8,399 bases of DNA, taken from the NCBI GenBank assembly GCA_029555885.1, contig JAKPQT010000071.1, forward strand, positions 1 to 8,399, in the 5' to 3' direction. Made by a program: the position numbers and the translations under genes. The notes below the pieces were generated by a model. The model searched no databases and had not been told where the DNA came from. It saw only the letters and a program-made list of their open reading frames with translations. Below, piece after piece: positions 7,672 through 8,399 of the stretch (within the stretch, counting starts at the first letter, position 1; every line of letters starts with the position of its first letter). This stretch comes from Chloroflexota bacterium (lineage in GTDB: Bacteria; Chloroflexota; Anaerolineae; CG2-30-64-16).

Positions 7672-7722
7672 TTGCTCGTTACTCATTACTCGTTATGAAA
7701 ACGAGTAATGAGTAACGAGCAA
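7672..7722. repeat. Perfect 23-bp inverted repeat (palindrome 2) made of 7-base units
   Basis: The left arm 7672-7694 reads TTGCTCG, TTACTCA, TTACTCG plus TT. The right arm 7700-7722 reads AA plus CGAGTAA, TGAGTAA, CGAGCAA and is its exact reverse complement, with a 5-base loop. A fourth unit, GGAGTAA, continues at 7723-7729. It starts 3 bases after the ABC stop and ends 16 bases before the ManD-like start. It matches palindrome 1 except at two positions per arm, and both differences are paired. There is no T-run, so it is not a standard terminator. If transcribed it would form a stable hairpin next to the ribosome site of the following gene. Confidence 0.92.
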
Positions 7723-7733
7723 GGAGTAAAGGA
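7721..7733 (+). promoter_or_regulatory. Ribosome binding site of the ManD-like gene, abutting palindrome 2
   Basis: AAGGAG (7721-7726) overlaps the last two bases of the palindrome arm, and AAAGGA (7728-7733) lies 5 bases before the ATG at 7739. The second is the better-spaced ribosome site. Both support the start at 7739 and place it at the foot of the predicted hairpin, where folding could affect access. Confidence 0.55.
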
Positions 7734-7738
7734 CTCCC

Positions 7739-8399
7739 ATGTCCAAACCCATCACCATCACCGATGTCAAGGTCATCCTCACCCAGCCGGCAGGCTCGCG
7801 GCTCATCGTCGTCAAGGTCATCACGTCGGAGCCGGGGCTGTACGGGCTGGGCTGTGCGACCTTCACCCAACGTTGGCACGCGGTCGCCGCCGCGCTGGAA
7901 CACCACCTGAAGCCTTTCGCCATCGGCCGCGATGTCTCGCGCATCGAGGAATTCTGGCAGATGGCGATGGTACACTCCTATTGGCGCAACGGGCCGGTGC
8001 TCAACAACGCCATCTCCGGCATCGAGCAGGCGCTGTGGGATATCAAGGGCAAGCTCGCCGGCATGCCCCTGTACGAGCTGCTCGGCGGCAAGTGCCGGGA
8101 GGGCGCTGCGGTGTACAGCCATGCGGATGGCCGTGACCCGCAGGAGGTGGAGGATAACGTCCGCCGGCTCATGGAGCAGGGCTACCGCTACATCCGCATC
8201 CAGATGGGCGGCTATGGCGGCAAGACGAGCATCCTGCACCCGCCGGAAGGTGCACCCCCGGGCGCCTACTATGACCCGCGGGACTACTGCCGCAATATGC
8301 TGCGCATGATGGAGCACATCCGCACCGCGGTCGGTGACGAGGTGGAGCTACTGCACGACATCCATGAGCGGCTCCAGCCCATCGACGCGGTCCGCTTTG
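7739..8399 (+). CDS. Enolase-superfamily sugar-acid dehydratase, ManD/RspA type; 3'-truncated by the window edge
   Basis: The ManD/RspA group removes water from sugar acids; the best-studied members turn D-mannonate into 2-keto-3-deoxy-D-gluconate in the cytoplasm. The first 220 of about 400 residues are present and open to the window end. The capping domain is clear: ITDVKVILT, SEPGLYGLGCATFTQR (31-45), SYWRNGPVLNNAISGIEQALWDIKGKLAGMPLYELLGGK (80-118). The barrel starts at about 120 with the variable loop IQMGGYGGKT, whose Y159 is a candidate for the catalytic tyrosine. HDIHERL supplies D207, expected to be the first Mg ligand, and H209, expected to be the catalytic histidine (D210 and H212 in the Novosphingobium enzyme, as I recall). 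The remaining two metal ligands lie beyond the edge. Family members differ in activity (mannonate, gluconate or none), so the substrate is not assigned. It sits at the end of the sugar cluster, behind palindrome 2. Confidence 0.92.
   Translation, partial: MSKPITITDVKVILTQPAGSRLIVVKVITSEPGLYGLGCATFTQRWHAVAAALEHHLKPFAIGRDVSRIEEFWQMAMVHSYWRNGPVLNNAISGIEQALWDIKGKLAGMPLYELLGGKCREGAAVYSHADGRDPQEVEDNVRRLMEQGYRYIRIQMGGYGGKTSILHPPEGAPPGAYYDPRDYCRNMLRMMEHIRTAVGDEVELLHDIHERLQPIDAVRF

Noticed and set aside
7672..7722. A CRISPR array or two-repeat remnant from the repeated GAGTAA units
   Set aside because: Units are 7 bases, contiguous without spacers, and arranged as a palindrome; no cas genes are present.

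Overview
The window is GC-rich and densely coded, with every supported gene on the + strand. It most resembles a Chloroflexota (Anaerolineae/Caldilinea-like) genome. That rests on the Thr/Pro-rich 'PTPT' spacer behind the lipobox of the lipoprotein, the style of the sugar-utilisation genes, and the small heptamer-built palindromes between genes. It is an inference; there is no rRNA or marker gene to test it.

Region 1 (1-2225) is the end of a 2-oxoacid dehydrogenase operon. It holds the E1 beta subunit, cut by the left edge, then an E2 acyltransferase whose start overlaps the E1 beta stop by one base. The E2 has one lipoyl domain, two successive peripheral-subunit-binding domains and a complete catalytic domain. 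E1 alpha and E3 are not in the window.

Region 2 (2226-7738) starts after a perfect 21-bp palindrome and looks like a carbohydrate-utilisation cluster. It has an exported lipoprotein resembling DUF4185 proteins, a cytoplasmic DUF2961/GH172 glycoside hydrolase, an FGGY sugar kinase and a MalK/UgpC-type ABC ATPase with an unusual N-terminal insertion. A second perfect palindrome (23 bp), built from the same 7-base units, follows the ABC gene. No permease or solute-binding protein is present, so the ATPase must work with transporter parts encoded elsewhere.

Region 3 (7739-8399) is the first 220 codons of an enolase-superfamily dehydratase of the ManD/RspA type, cut by the right edge.

A plausible joint role is uptake and intracellular breakdown of a glycan or oligosaccharide: import (ABC), hydrolysis (GH172), phosphorylation of a ketose (FGGY kinase) and dehydration of a sugar acid (ManD-like). 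The exact sugar cannot be read from the sequence. The most unusual signals are three. Two palindromes have arms made of NGAGTAA heptamers and differ from each other by paired, compensatory changes, with a related heptamer run inside the E2 coding sequence. Two promoters have identical geometry and predict leaderless mRNAs. The ABC ATPase carries an N-terminal insertion of about 40 residues with an 11-bp inverted repeat.
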